NCBI RefSeq assembly: GCF_901000735.1
Contig: NC_081544.1
Coordinates: 17,489,980-17,553,979 of the forward strand
Reading direction: 5' to 3'
DNA from: Corylus avellana
Lineage: Eukaryota; Streptophyta; Magnoliopsida; Fagales; Betulaceae
DNA length: 64,000 bases
The position numbers were made by a program, and so were the translations under genes. Position 1 is the first letter of the stretch, and the number at the start of each line of letters is the position of its first letter. The notes below the pieces were generated by a model, which was given only the letters and a program-made list of their open reading frames with translations, did no database searches and was not told the origin of the DNA. Of this stretch, positions 24,039 through 36,324 are shown piece after piece.

Positions 24039-24080
<42 letters not shown>

Positions 24081-24127
24081 TTTGTCTCATTTGGGAAGAT
24101 GAACATTCAAGTAAAGAATTTTTTTCT
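22264..24127. other. Non-coding 3' flank of RDR1 copy D
   Basis: From about 22750 this matches 33838-35578 in direct orientation with a few percent differences, so it is the duplicated DNA downstream of RDR1. It ends in a TA microsatellite (24043-24077). No gene seen. The 383-base element at 34850 is absent here, giving its empty site (23753-23772). Confidence 0.65.
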
Positions 24128-24250
24128 GGGCTAAATACATTTCAACTTCATGTTGTTTAACAACTTTATCTTTTGCCCCTTGATTTTAATTCGTATTACA
24201 AATGGTACTTGGGTAATGAATAAAAACTAAAATGGTACTTCTGTCAATCT

Positions 24251-24795
24251 ACCATTCAAAAATTTAACGGCAATCCATGTCACTGCTACTAAGCCCCTGT
24301 AAAATGTCGAAACCTTACTAAATAGACACGTCTGACTAGATCAACTAATTGCCACGTAATAAAACAAAATCCACTTCATAAACAAATATTTCATTATTGC
24401 CCTCATATAACCTGCCTTCTTCTTTTTGTTTTTCATGTCCCGATATATCCCAAAAAATCCCAAATCGCATGAACCCTAGGTTCACCTTATGCAAAACCTA
24501 GGTTGTAAAATTTGGGGTTGAAAAAACCATTCAAAAACTTAATGGCAATCCATGTCACTACCACTAAGCCCTTGTAAAATGTCGAAACCTTACCAAATAG
24601 ACACGTCTGACTAGATCAATTAATTGCCACGTAATAAAACAGAATCCACATCATAAACAAATATTTTATTATTGCCCTCATATAACCTGCCTTCTTCTTT
24701 TTGTTTTTCATGTCCCGATATATCCCTAAAAATCCCAAATCGCATGAACCCTAGGTTCACCTTATGCAAAACCTAGGTTGTAAAATTTGGGGGAA
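24251..24795 (+). repeat. Tandem duplication of about 276 bases
   Basis: 24251-24526 and 24527-24795 are near copies, starting CCATTCAAAAA and running through CATGTCCCGATATATCCC and AACCTAGGTTGTAAAATTTGG. The counterpart at 35704-35875 has only one, shortened copy. Confidence 0.85.
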
Positions 24796-25143
24796 ATCGA
24801 AATGCTAGGATTATTCTGAAGAAACCTAGGCCTGAGGGCTCTCCAGTCTCCATTGTCGAATAGTTACTGAATCGGAGGGTGCAATACTGTAAAATTACCG
24901 TGGCTTATGGGGCTGAAAATTTATTCATGAAAACTCTCCAAAAGTTAACAGTATTTTTTTTTATTTTTTTTTATTTTCACATGAACTGCAGCAGAAAGAA
25001 TCAACACAAAAGGGTGGTGCAATATGTGGCGGGGGAGGGAAATGGCTCAGATTTGTGGACAGGTATCGACATTTTAAAAGGGCTTACTGGCTTTAAGCGG
25101 CAGATTGACGAAAGTATCATTTCAGTTTTTATCTATTACTCAT

Positions 25144-26684
25144 TGATATGGTATTTTTGTGACAAAAAATATCAATTATAAAAATAACCACTCGCAATAG
25201 AACGAATCTTTGTAGGATACGGCTATAGAGAGGGTGTCGACCCTCAAGGACTGCAGGGGTTTTGTTATCAAATTCGAAAGATCTAAATTAACTTAATTAA
25301 AAAGAGAATTGATTTGATTTTCTTTAAAAGTAAAGTGCATGAAAATAAAGATAAAAAGTATGAGAGATAGAATAAGGGGTTGATTTCACTACTAACAGCA
25401 TAACAATGGTCAATCAGATTTGATCCAAAAATTCATTCTATGCATGTTATAAATAAACAAGAAATTACCTTATTAAATAATAAGTATAATTCATCTTCGG
25501 TTGGCACGAATCGTCCACCTAACCACTAAGATGCGGTACGACCCGTCTTCTTTAGGTATGAATTATCAAATTCTATAATAGGATACATACAATCAATAAA
25601 TAAGTGTAACCCATCTTCGGTTGGCACGGACTGTGTACCTAAATTACACTAAACTAGGGTGTAGTACAATTCGTCTTCCCTAGGCATGGCCTATCAAATT
25701 CTATTGATCATATGTCAATTAAACCCATTGTATAACCATCATTCTCATGATCACAGAAAATAAGAATGATTTGAGATCAATAAAAGTAAAATACTTTCTA
25801 AGACAAGAGAAGAATTTCACAAATATTGATTTTGGAATTTAAGAACAATTACATTTAATAATTAAGAACATAATCAAAAGGTAGCAATTCTCATAGTTAT
25901 ACAATCAACATGCATAAATTGAAAATCTAGAAATACAATTAAACCATTGTTACTTGGAAAGGGCTACATCAACACCCTATTACAGAATTAGCTGCTCATC
26001 GGGGTACTAGGATGGCCTCCTGCCATGGATTATCTCCTCTTCAACTTATCAAGCCTCCAAGAAGATTTTTGTATCTAAAACTAAGCACACTTTCTCTTGA
26101 AGGTTAAGGGTCTATTTATAGGGAGCAATTCAGTCCTAGAAGCCCTAAGAAACCTAGAAATTTCGGAGATTTAAGTCCAAGTCCAATTAGAATAAAGAAA
26201 ACCTAAGTCCAAATCGGAATAGGATTCGCCCAGAATTGCGTTCCTATCTTGCGGGGCGATTTTGGTATTGCGGTGCTCCGCATTAGGAAAATTCTATTTG
26301 ACAATGATTTGTATAAATTTGAGTTAGGTTTCCAGTGCCGCTTGAATCACCTCAATCGGATATTTGAGCTAAACGTTATGGCTAAAATACCGAGACGTAT
26401 GCAGAATCCAAATTTGAATCCAATCCGATTTTGACTCCAATTTGAAAAATTCCGAATTAATCTTTTTCTTTATTTGATTAAACTTAACCATGATTGGTTA
26501 AGTTTAACCATATCTTCTAAGTCTTCTCAATGAGTGCTTTTAAGCCCAAAATCAATGGAATTACTTGCATCTTTATTTATAACCGGAAAACACAAAAACA
26601 AAATAAAATCAAACAAATAACAACGCTAAGGAATTAACATATGCAAATTAAGGGGCTTGAATGTGCAACATTCGGCGCTTATCA
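25144..26684 (-). repeat. 3' LTR (element orientation minus)
   Basis: 1541 bases, TGATATGGTA to GCTTATCA. A CCCCCAAACTT stretch just inside (26685-26697) is, on the minus strand, a purine-rich tract suited to plus-strand priming. Confidence 0.9.
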
Positions 26685-26697
26685 CACCCCCAAACTT

Positions 26698-28119
26698 ACA
26701 TATTGCTAGTCCCTTAGCAATATAAAACAGAAAATAAACTGAAAAACAAAAAGATAAGTCCATCTTTCGTGGGATGTACGATTGCATTTAGCGTATGCAA
26801 CAAGCCTTTTAAACCCCTAGGCATTCCCTAGAGGACGAGTGAAGTCTCGTGAGGGTTTTCCAGGAATGATACCCACAAACATTGTCATCATTATGTCATT
26901 CAAAAGGATAAAGCATCACAAAAATAATGGTTCTCTTTCATTAGCAAGCTTAAAATTATAAACCTCATCTTCAAAATTCCAAAGAATTTACAAGTCAAAT
27001 TACTTACAAATGGCAGATTGAGATACACAAATTTCAATTAGTGCAAAGTGAACTAACACATAATCATGAGGCTTCAAAATAATTCAAATATGAATGAATC
27101 AACATCTCAGAATTTATTGGACTTCATATCAAATGAAACAACCAAGGCATACATTTTTTTTCTTTTTTTCTTTTTTTCTTTTTTCTTTTTTTCTTGTTGT
27201 AGGCTTTGCAATGCTTAGCTCCCTTAAGCTTTCTAGTTGACCCATGTATCGAGTGTTAGGCCAATGTCTCCCAAACCAAATGGCTTTAGGGCACTAGGTG
27301 TAAAGACACCCCTAAGGACTTACTAACTCGAGTCAAAAAGGCTACGAAGCTAAGCTAACCATTTTATTAATCAACCCAAAAAAATTTCACTTTTTGACGC
27401 AAACACTGACTGCTTAATGAGGCAAGAGGTGCGGTTACTTAGCGAAAAATTCAAACTTGAATTTTTTTTTTTTAATTTTTTCTTTTATTTTATACATATA
27501 TATCATGCCAAAGTTATTCATCCAATATGTCACCCAACAGAATTCAAGACATTGAAAACAAACATAATTGGTCTCAAAATTCATACCTCACAGACATGTG
27601 CTAGTGTGCTCAAGATAGATTTAAATTGAAACAAGAAGCATCTCATGTTGCCAAAAGTAAGTAACAAGACTTAAAATCCCTAAGTCATATGATCATGTGT
27701 TCATAACTTTAAGCCTATCAATGAAATTTAAACCAAAATCAAAGCTTAACCATATGCTTAAGAATGACATAATAACAAAAATGGACCGTGTTTTCTTTTT
27801 CCATACCCCCAAACTTGAATCATACATTGTCCCCAATGTATGTATAGAACTAAAGAATAAGATCAAGAGTACAGAAATACCTGAATGAGCAGATGTGGGC
27901 ATATCATACCCCCAAACTTGAATGCAAAAACACATGTCCTAAAAATAAAGTGATACTCCAACCAAATACCAATCAAGTGCACACATTGTTGTAAAAAGAT
28001 AAACAAAGAATGAAATAACAATGGATAAAATAAACCTGGATGGAGATCATATGCCTTGGTGGAATGAGGAGTCAAGCGCACAGGGCTTGCACTTAATCTT
28101 ATGAAACTGACTCATCTAG
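26698..28119. other. Non-coding interior of the LTR element
   Basis: AT-rich, with CT and T runs (27140-27200, 27455-27490). It contains three echoes of a CCCCCAAACTTG/A word (26688, 27806, 27909). No Pol domain recognised. Confidence 0.6.
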
Positions 28120-29193
28120 TCAAAATATATGGAACAGAATCCATATCCTTGATGCGCGCAGTGTTCTCTGACCCTTAAGTTTAAATTTGAAGCACCAATC
28201 TTTTCTTCTCTTGGACCAAAGAGAATAAATTTTACCCACAAATGGGTAATTCCAAATGTCAGCATATCGAGGTAGATCCTTCTCGATGGTCACTTTTTCC
28301 TCGTCTAACTGCCCTAACAGACTATCCTCCTGGCCTCTTGGTAAGTCATAAGAAATAATGGCCGGGATAGTGTCATCTGTCCCTAAAAATGAAGATTTCA
28401 AATTACCTGGAACGGGGGCTTGGAGCTCATATGGCATCTCGGGAATAAGAGGTGATGGTGAAGAAGCCTTAGTGCTCGCTTCCTTGCTTTTTTTCCGAAG
28501 TAGATCCTGTGGGACCTCAATTTGCTCCTCCTTTGGCTCCTCCTTCCTTTCTTCCACGTGGTTTTCGACCACCTCTCCACTCCTCAGTGTGGTGATAGCT
28601 TGCTCATGACAAGAAGTACTTTCTTCCTCCATGTAGTGTCCATCAGGATTGGCCACCGGCTGATTTTGAAACTCTTCTTCTTCCATCCTATTGAGGTGGT
28701 TGATGATTTGTTCAACATGAGCTTCCATCCTGGCGTCTATCTCGGCGAAGAATTGAGGAGTATAAAGTTCCTATTGAGATTTCACCGTCTGCTTTATCTC
28801 ACCCGTTAGCACACTTATCATTTTTAGTATCCGATCCTCAAAATTAGAATCTGAGGGAGGTGGTGCAGCCTGGTATATCTGTTGTGGAGTTGCTTGATAT
28901 TGAGGAGAATAGGATTGATCATTGAATTGCGGATATGCCTGATGGTACAGTTCATGACGTTGTGGAGCATAATTCCCAGGAGCTTGAGCTTGCCACGAGA
29001 GATTAGACTGGTTGCTCCATGCCGGGTTATAGGGATCAGAATAATGGCCATTCCCCGGTCTAGAGAACGGTCTATTCATATGCTCATAAGAATAATTAGA
29101 AAATTGTCCCGATGTAGGACAATCTCTAACATGATGATAAGGACTATAGCAATATGAACATGGTCCATGAGGTGTTGGAATGCCTCCCCACAT
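28120..29193 (-). pseudogene. Athila-like Gag remnant
   Basis: Starts MWGGIPTPHGPCSYC and carries a zinc knuckle CSYCYSPYHHVRDC (CX2CX4HX4C), then a Pro/Gln/Tyr-rich stretch and, further on, the motif QAITTLRSGEV, typical of the Gag-protease junction of Athila elements. One in-frame TAG (about 28771) divides it; both halves are in the same frame. A Glu/Lys-rich stretch follows. The N-terminal capsid part is missing and the frame ends without protease. Orientation agrees with the primer site. Confidence 0.8.
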
Positions 29194-29601
29194 GAACTAA
29201 ACAAATAGAATTAACATAAAATAACAATAGAAAAATAAAAATAAAAACTCACAAACAGCCTTAGTTGCACTTAGGGTTTTGGATGCAGGTTGCCGCAAGT
29301 GCGCTCGATCGCACGGCAAGGTGCGCTCGAGCGTACTGCCGCAGATGGGTGCGAGCGCAGGAGAACAGGGCTCGAGCGCTGCTGACTTGGTTCCTGTTGG
29401 AATGCGTCTGTGCGCTCGATCGCACACGACCTGCGCTCGATCGTAGTCACAGAGAAGGCAGCTTACGAACCTGTTTGCAAATTCTAAAAAAAAATAAAAA
29501 CCAAAACACAAAACAGAATTAAAATTAGCAACTTAAAACAGAAAAATAAATCATTAAGCTAAAATTAATCTCTACATTTAGATAATGAAACCGTTAAGCA
29601 G

Positions 29602-29619
29602 TCCCCGGCAACGGCGCCA
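29602..29619 (-). other. tRNA primer binding site
   Basis: On the minus strand TGGCGCCGTTGCCGGGGA, five bases from the LTR. This is the primer site widely seen in plant Athila-type Ty3 elements (matching tRNA-Asp, from general knowledge). Confidence 0.8.
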
Positions 29620-29624
29620 AAAAT

Positions 29625-31164
29625 TGATGTGGTATTTTTGTGACCAAAAATATCAATTATAAAAATAACCACTCGCAATAGGACGAATCTTTGTAGGATA
29701 CGGCTATAGAGAGGGTGTCGAACCTCAAGGACTGCAGGGGTTTTGTTATCAAATTCAAAAGATCAAAATTAACTATTTAAAAAGAGAATTGATTTGATTT
29801 TCTTTAAAAGTAAAGTGCATGAAAATAAAGATAAAAAGTATGAGAGATAGAATAGGGGGTTGATTTCACTACTAACCGCATAACAATGGTCAATCAGATT
29901 TGATCCAAAAATTCATTCTATGCATGTTATAAATAAACAAGAAATTACCTTATTAAAGAATAAATATAATCCATCTTCGGTTGGCACGAATCGTCCACCT
30001 AACCACTAAGATGCGGTACGACCCGTCTTCTCTAGGTATGAATTATCAAATTCTATAATAGGATACATACAATCAATAAATAAGTGTAACCCATCTTCGG
30101 TTGGCACGGACTGTGTACCTAAATTACACTAAACTAGGGTGTAGTACAATCCGTCTTCCCTAGGCATGGCCTATCAAATTCTATTGATCATATGTCAATT
30201 AAACCCATTGTATAACCATCATTCTCATGATCACAGAAAATAAGAATGATTTGAGATCAATAAAAGTAAAATACTTTCTAAGACAAGAGAAGAATTTCAC
30301 AAATATTGATTTTGGAATTTAAGAACAATTACATTTAATAATTAAGAACATAATCAAAATGTAGCAATTCTCATAGTTATACAATCAACATGCATAAATT
30401 GAAAATCTAGAAATACAATTAAACCATTGTTACTTGGAAAGGGCTACATCAACACCCTATTACAGAATTAGCTGCTCATCGGGGTGCTAGGATGGCCTCC
30501 TGCCATGGATTATCTCCTCTTCAACTTGTCAAGCCTCCAAGAAGATTTTTGTATCTAAAACTAAGCACACCTTCTCTTGAAGGTTAAGGGTCTATTTATA
30601 GGGAGCAATTCAGTCCTAGAAGCCCTAGGAAACCTAGAAATTTCGGAGATTTAAGTCCAAGTCCAATTAGAATAAAGAAAACCTAAGTCCAAATCGGAAT
30701 AGGATTCGCCCAAAATTGCGTTCCTATCTTGCGGGGCGATTTTGGCATTGCAGTGCTCCGAATTAGGAAAATTATATTTGAGAATGATTTGTAGCAATTT
30801 GAGTTAGGTTTCCAGTGCCGCTTGAATCTTCTCAATCGGATATTTGAGCTGAAAGTTATGGCCAAAATACCGAGACATATGCAGAATCCAAATTTGAATC
30901 CAATCCGATTTTGACTCCAATTTGAAAAATTCTGAATTAATCATTTTCTTTATTTGATTAAACTTAACCATGATTGGTTAAGTTTAACCATATCTTCTAA
31001 GTCTTCTCAATGTGTGCTTTTAAGCCCAAAATCAATGAAATTAATTGCATCTTTATTTATAACCTGAAAACACAAAAACAAAATAAAATCAAACAAATAA
31101 CAACGCTAAGGAATTAACATATGCAAATTAAGGGGCTTGAATGTGCAACATTCGGCGCTTATCA
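29625..31164 (-). repeat. 5' LTR (element orientation minus)
   Basis: 1540 bases, TGATGTGGTA to GCTTATCA, the partner of 25144-26684. Right end joins the CTCAT duplication. Confidence 0.9.
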
Positions 31165-31249
31165 CTCATGTACCATTTGTGATATAAATTGAAACTGATG
31201 AAACAAAAAATAAAGTTATTAAACAACAAAGGGCTGAAAGGTATTTAGC

Positions 31250-32259
31250 CATTTTTCCAGAAAAAACAAATCTATACATTTTGCTTCAGCCAAGTTGGGC
31301 GAGACAAGTTTCGAGTACTTGGCTTACATAGTAGGTGAGCTCGAGCTCACACAAGAAATTTTCCTTCGCGAGCTAAGCCGAACTCAAATTTTAGTACTCA
31401 ACTCTTGTGAAGATTTTAAATGAACTGAGCTTGGGTAGGCACAACTTGTCTAAGCTCGGCTTGTTTATAGGTATGGACTAAATTAAAATCACATGAAAAC
31501 TTACGGATTAAATTTGATTTTTTCCTTTAAAAAATAAGAAAATCTTTTGAAAACTCCGGAGAAATATATGAATATATAGTCATTCTACTTATTTTCATGA
31601 ACCATAGTGCAAATTCAGACAACATATTCTGAAACTCAGGTTGATATGACAGGATGGATTAATGCTAAAAACTAAAGAAATTCCAACAAGACTACGATTT
31701 TCTGACCATCTATTTAGATAAAGAAGGCCCCTGTTTACAGCACTGATTTTTCAAATCTCCTAGAAATTTTTCTGCAAACGGTTCTACCAACAACCACTGC
31801 TACAGAAAAATGAAAACAAAAGGAAGCACACCCGTCTGAATTTTATATATGCAGTACTAAAATTCACAGACAAATTATTTTTGACTAGTGCAAAAGAGAT
31901 AAAAGAGAGGAATTAATTACCAAGCAATCAGTCTAAAACATACAAAGAGTGTCAACGAAATTGTATCCCTAAAAATAAAAGCATCTAAATGGCATACCCT
32001 TGATGCTGACAAAAATTGAAGAACCAGATTTTAGTAAGCAGAAGATAATAGATAGAACTCTATGTTGAAGAATACAAACCACACATCTGTTATAAAACAG
32101 AAATTACAACATATTCGGGCCCCAAACATCAGCCTGGAGCATATATATCTCGGTTATTGACAAACATATACCAATGATAGTAAGCAAATGTAAAATAAAA
32201 GCCACATCTAACTGTTTCCGTGATCACTATAGCATTTTTGAAATGTGATGCTAAACTTC
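31250..32259. other. 3' flank of RDR1 copy D
   Basis: Non-coding. 31270-31480 is rich in GAGCTCGAGCTC and AAGCTCGGC words, matched inverted at 23870-24030; 31840-32259 matches 36810-37227 beside copy C. No gene. Confidence 0.6.
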
Positions 32260-33227
32260 TCAATCCAAATTCAATCCATGACTGAAATGATGCTCCAGAG
32301 CTGATATACATGAAGCCTTCCTCTTGATCTGGATCAGCTTGTCCCCGATGCACCATGGAAAACTAAGGAAATGAGCCCTGCGCATTCCCTCATTGTAGCG
32401 ACCCCAATACCTATAATGATAAGTAACATAATACCAGGCTGAGGCTTTTGCATTTACAACATCAGTGTTAGAATATGTGTCACTAAAACCCTTGTTGAAC
32501 CAGGTCCTAGCTTCCTTTCTTAAGGCCTTCACCGCATAATTAATTGCTTCCATATCCCTCCTCTTATTGAAACATTTTGACATTTTTAAGATGTTGCCAT
32601 TGAGTATTTCAGCTTCTGTTTCGATCCCATAATAGTCCATTAAATTTCCCAACTTGGAATAATATTTACTTTTGTAATCGAAAGCATCACTGATGTAGAC
32701 CTCAAAGCCATCTACTTCCATGTCAGAATCATAATATTGCTCTGCTACTTCTCGGGTGAAGGGATTTATAGGGCTAGTGCATGATGCAATGTCAATCACT
32801 TCTCGAAAAAGCTTTCCGATCACAGATTGTGATTTATAGGTGCGTTTATCAGGCTTTTCCATGAAATCTGGATATGTTTTGGGGCGCAGATTAAATGGTA
32901 CTTCGACTACCACACCACTTTTTGGGAAGTCAACAGCAATTGAGTGTAGCTTTGCAAGCTTAATGCATTTACCACTCATTGCCCTATGACGCTCCTTGTC
33001 TGCAAAGACTTTGTGGGCATTATCAATGATTCCTAAATTGTCATTGACCATGTACTTGGGGAAATACTCTTGAAATTCCTGTAGCACAGAAGTAACATTC
33101 TTTAGTATGTATGGTATAGAAGGAATTTGATGCAAACAGGATGGATACATATGAAAGAGAAATGATAATCTTAGAAAAAAAAGAGGCTATTAATTAGAAA
33201 TTTGATGGGAGCAAAAGCACATTTCAA
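32260..33227 (-). CDS. RDR1: RDR1 copy D, last exon only, rest in gap
   Basis: Exon 32260-33078 (272 codons and TGA) after a CTACAG acceptor, with part of the preceding intron up to the gap at 33228. It codes for the C-terminal part of RDR1, downstream of the catalytic loop: QEYFPKYMVND, FPKSGVVVEVP, YPDFMEKPDKRTY, GNLMDYYGIETEAEIL and WYYVTYHYRYWG. Open throughout. It differs from copy C at 11 residues, so it is a paralogue or a divergent allele; one change is Phe to Cys in SKCFNKRRD. Whether the upstream exons are intact cannot be seen. Copy B and this piece could be two ends of one gene, which only gap closure can show. Confidence 0.85.
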
Positions 33228-33327
33228 NNNNNNNNNNNNNNNNNNNNNNNNNNNNNNNNNNNNNNNNNNNNNNNNNNNNNNNNNNNNNNNNNNNNNNNNN
33301 NNNNNNNNNNNNNNNNNNNNNNNNNNN
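33228..33327. other. Assembly gap (100 N)
   Basis: Exactly 100 N; RDR1 copy D is cut in an intron and a pyrimidine repeat in other context follows. Confidence 0.95.
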
Positions 33328-33690
33328 TTTTTTTTTTTTTTTTTTTTTTTTTCACTTGGCTGACACCATCTCTTTTCTCCCTTTTCTTTTCTTTCTTTTC
33401 TCTCTCTTCACCCCACGCCACATGCAGCACCTTTTTTTTTTTTTTTTCACTTGGCCGAGACTTTTTCTTTTCTCTCTTTTCTTTTCTTTCTTTTCTCTCT
33501 CCTTACTCCACGCCACATGCAGCACCTTTTCTTTTCTTTTTTTTTTTTTTTTCACTTGGCCGAGACTTTTTCTTTTCTCTCTTTTCTTTTCTTTCTTTTC
33601 TCTCTCCTTACTCCACGCCCGACGCAGCACTCTCCCTCCTTTTTTTCTTTTTTTTTTTTTTTTTTTTCACTTTTTTTTTTTTTTTTTGCA
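33328..33690. repeat. Pyrimidine-rich tandem repeat, about three units of 95-105 bases
   Basis: Each unit has a T run, CACTTGGC(C/T)GA, a CTTTT/CTCTC-rich stretch and CCACGCC-(A/G)-GCAGCAC. Units begin near 33352, 33448 and 33552. The plus strand is almost purely pyrimidine. Open frames here (Phe/Ser or Lys/Arg rich) are not genes. Confidence 0.85.
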
Positions 33691-34849
33691 GAGGTTCTAA
33701 TCTGTTGTGGGCTAATCAAATCCCCTTGATTTGATTACAATCTCAATATATGATTACAATTAACCCATAAATAAAGAATATTTCAATATCAGCATAATTA
33801 TGGAATATATGGAAAATATAAATACAATATCAGCATAGGGCATCCGAAAATTTTTACTAGGAATAGGAAGAATTTTTGGAAGGTGATGGGGGGCATTTGA
33901 CCTCTCTCGACCCCCCTCCCTCCGCCCCTGTATCCAGGACATAAGTCTCTCGGAATAGCGCTAACCTCACTAAGAAGTGGTGAAAGGCTTCAATAGACCA
34001 TATGAAGAATAGCTATATATTTACTGTATACATATATACCTTATAGCATGATTTCCTTACATTAAAACATCGTGGTTGTTACCAGAATTATGCCCCATAC
34101 TTCATTAAAATAAATTACATTTTTATGGCATAATAATGGAGACAATGCATGTTATATATGTGAAAACGAACGATACTATCTCAAGATATAAACTATCACT
34201 TATAGGCTTATTACATAATCAACTAATAATATTTGCTTACTAAGTCATGGATTTACATATATATTTTCCTTCCACTTGCAAAACACTTTAGTGTTTTTAC
34301 GGTTTAGTAGGTTGCCCGCACATAGAGTGAGAAAGCCTTGAATGACTCGCATTATTAGGTCTTTTTAGTTATTTATTTCCATAGAATATTGCTAGAAGCT
34401 CTGGTATGTAATTGACGATAATTATGAATAATTATGTTTGTAGTAATCTTAAATAATATATTTCCACTTTTCATATATTTTTACTCTATTTTGTTTAACA
34501 GGTAAGACCTCCTGTTAGCTACTAGTTAATTGGTATGGAGGTATATGCCAGCAACCATTCCGAGATGGATTGAATTAATCGGTTTAATTTTTGAAGCGTT
34601 ACATGGCCCTCGTTTGAGAGATAATGTGCCAAATGTATGTTCCATGTTGCACAATTACTTTGAATTACAAATATACCCTAAATAAATAATTTGTTTTTGA
34701 CTTTTTAAAAAAAAAAACATTACTAAGGGTATATTTGTAATTTAAAGTATTTGTACCATGTGACGCGTACAATTAGCATATGAGATGTCAAATAGGAGTC
34801 ATGTGATATTAATTGATTGGTTTGAAATGATATACTATTAATTAATAAA
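33691..34849. other. 3' flank of RDR1 copy C
   Basis: From about 33838 this repeats 22750-23770 in direct orientation. Non-coding; no gene seen. Confidence 0.65.
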
Positions 34850-35232
34850 GGAAAAATTTCACTGAAGACCCCTGAACTTCCACCCATTTTGAAATACCCC
34901 CCATAAACTTCAAAATCTCTCAATTTAATCCCCTGAGCTTTCAATTGCTCTCAATTTGGACCCCTCCGTCAAATTTTAAACGTTACATGACGTTTATATC
35001 ACTGACTTTTGTATAAAATTCCAACTTCCAAAACGTTTTTTTTATTTAAAAAAAAAAAACAAAAATTAGGGATATTTTGATCTTTTTTTTTGTATTTTTA
35101 ACGGCTAAAATTGACGGATGGGTCCAAATTGAAAGTAATTGAAAGTTCAGGGGACTAAATTGAGAGATTTTGAAGTTCAGGGGGGTATTTCAAAACGGGT
35201 GAAAGGTCGGGGGTCTTTAGTGAAGTTTTCCC
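34850..35232. mobile_element. Mutator-like MITE with 9-base duplication
   Basis: Long inverted ends: GGAAAAATTTCACTGAAGAC at left and, reversed, GGGAAAACTTCACTAAAGAC at right, with similarity running about 90 bases inward. ATTAATAAA is duplicated at 34841-34849 and 35233-35241. The empty site is at 23753-23772. The 9-base duplication and long TIRs point to a Mutator-like MITE. 383 bases, no coding. Confidence 0.92.
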
Positions 35233-35578
35233 ATTAATAAAATAATCCATTTATAGGGGGGCCTATTTGAATATAGAAAAAAACCTAAGGACCTAATTGT
35301 TAAAATTGAAAACCTTAGGGTTGTAAATGAACAAAGCTACCTGTAAGCTCGCTTCGGTTTAGCTCGATAAAGCTCGGCTCATATGCAACTCAGTTATTAA
35401 ATGAGTCGTTTGTGGACACGAAACTTTACTCAATTATTAAACGATACTTACTTATATAAAACCTTGACTCGCTCATTTAAAGTTTGTAAAAATACTCATA
35501 TAAGGGCTCGGTTCAATAGCTTATATAGTATGTCTCATTTGGGAAGATGAGCATTCAAGTAAAGAATTTTTTTTTTTT

Positions 35579-36324
35579 GGGTTAAATACCTTTCAACCCC
35601 TTGTGGTTTAACTACTTTATCTTTTGCTCCCTTGATTTCAATTCGTATCACAAATGGTACCTGGGTAATGAATAAAAACTTAAATAGTATTTTCGTCAAT
35701 CTACCATTCAAAAACTTAACGGCAATCCATGTCACTACCACTAAGCCTCTTTAAAATGTCGACACCTGCCTTCTTCTTTTTGTTTTTCATGTCCCGATAT
35801 ATCCCCAAAAAAATCCCAAATCGCATGAACCCTAGGTTCACCTTATGCAAAACCTAGGTTATAAAATTTGGGGGAAATCGAAATGCTAGGATTATTCTGA
35901 AGAAACCTAGACGTGAGGGCTCTCCATTGTCGAATAGTTACTAAATCGGAGGGTGCAAGACTGTAAAATTACCGTAGCTTATGGGCTGAAAATTTATTCA
36001 TGAAAACTCTCCAAAAGTTAACAGTTTTTTTTTTTTTTTTTTGTTTTCACATGAACTGCAGCAGAAAGAATCAGCACAAGAGGGTGGTGCAATATGTGGC
36101 GGGGGAGGGAAATGGCTCAGATTTGTGGACAAGTCTCGACATTTTAAAGGGGCTTTGTGGTAGTGGCGTGGATTGCCGTTAAGTTTTTAAACAGCAGATT
36201 GACGGAAGTACCAATTCAGTTTTTATCCATTACCCATGTTCCATTTGAGATACAAATTGAAACCGATAGCATGGGACAAAAAATAAAGTTGTTAAACAAC
36301 AAGGGGCTGAAAGGTATTTAACCC
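35579..36324. mobile_element. Long-TIR (Mutator-like) element, uninterrupted copy
   Basis: Arms 35579-35705 and 36190-36324 are inverted copies over about 130 bases. Core matches 24760-25090. This is the form without the Athila insertion (empty site near 36228-36240) and without the full 276-base duplication. Confidence 0.78.

Larger units (their letters stand above)
25144..31164 (-). mobile_element. Athila-like Ty3 LTR retrotransposon, internally deleted
   Basis: Two LTRs (25144-26684 and 29625-31164) begin TGAT and end ATCA, flanked by the 5-base duplication CTCAT (25139-25143 and 31165-31169). The empty site is near 36228-36240 in the duplicated DNA. The primer site next to the right LTR and Gag on the minus strand give the orientation. 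Only 2.94 kb lies between the LTRs, with Gag but no protease, RT, RNase H or integrase, so it is non-autonomous. By eye about 40 differences separate the two LTRs (about 2.5%), hence fairly young. Confidence 0.92.
24128..31249. mobile_element. Long-TIR (Mutator-like) element, split by an LTR retrotransposon
   Basis: The left arm (24128-24255) and right arm (31165-31249, with 25095-25143 before the insertion) are inverted copies of about 130 bases; the same element without insertion is at 35579-36324. Shared words are CTAAATAC-TTTCA, TGTTTAACAACTTTAT and AATGGTAC-TGGGTAATG. Long TIRs and no transposase suggest a non-autonomous Mutator-like element; target duplication is blurred by T-runs. It carries a unique core (24780-25080) of unknown origin with GGGGGAGGGAAATGG, perhaps captured host DNA. 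Confidence 0.7.

Noticed and set aside
33352..33700. Open frames rich in Phe/Ser or Lys/Arg
   Set aside because: They come from pyrimidine-rich repeats and run into the gap.
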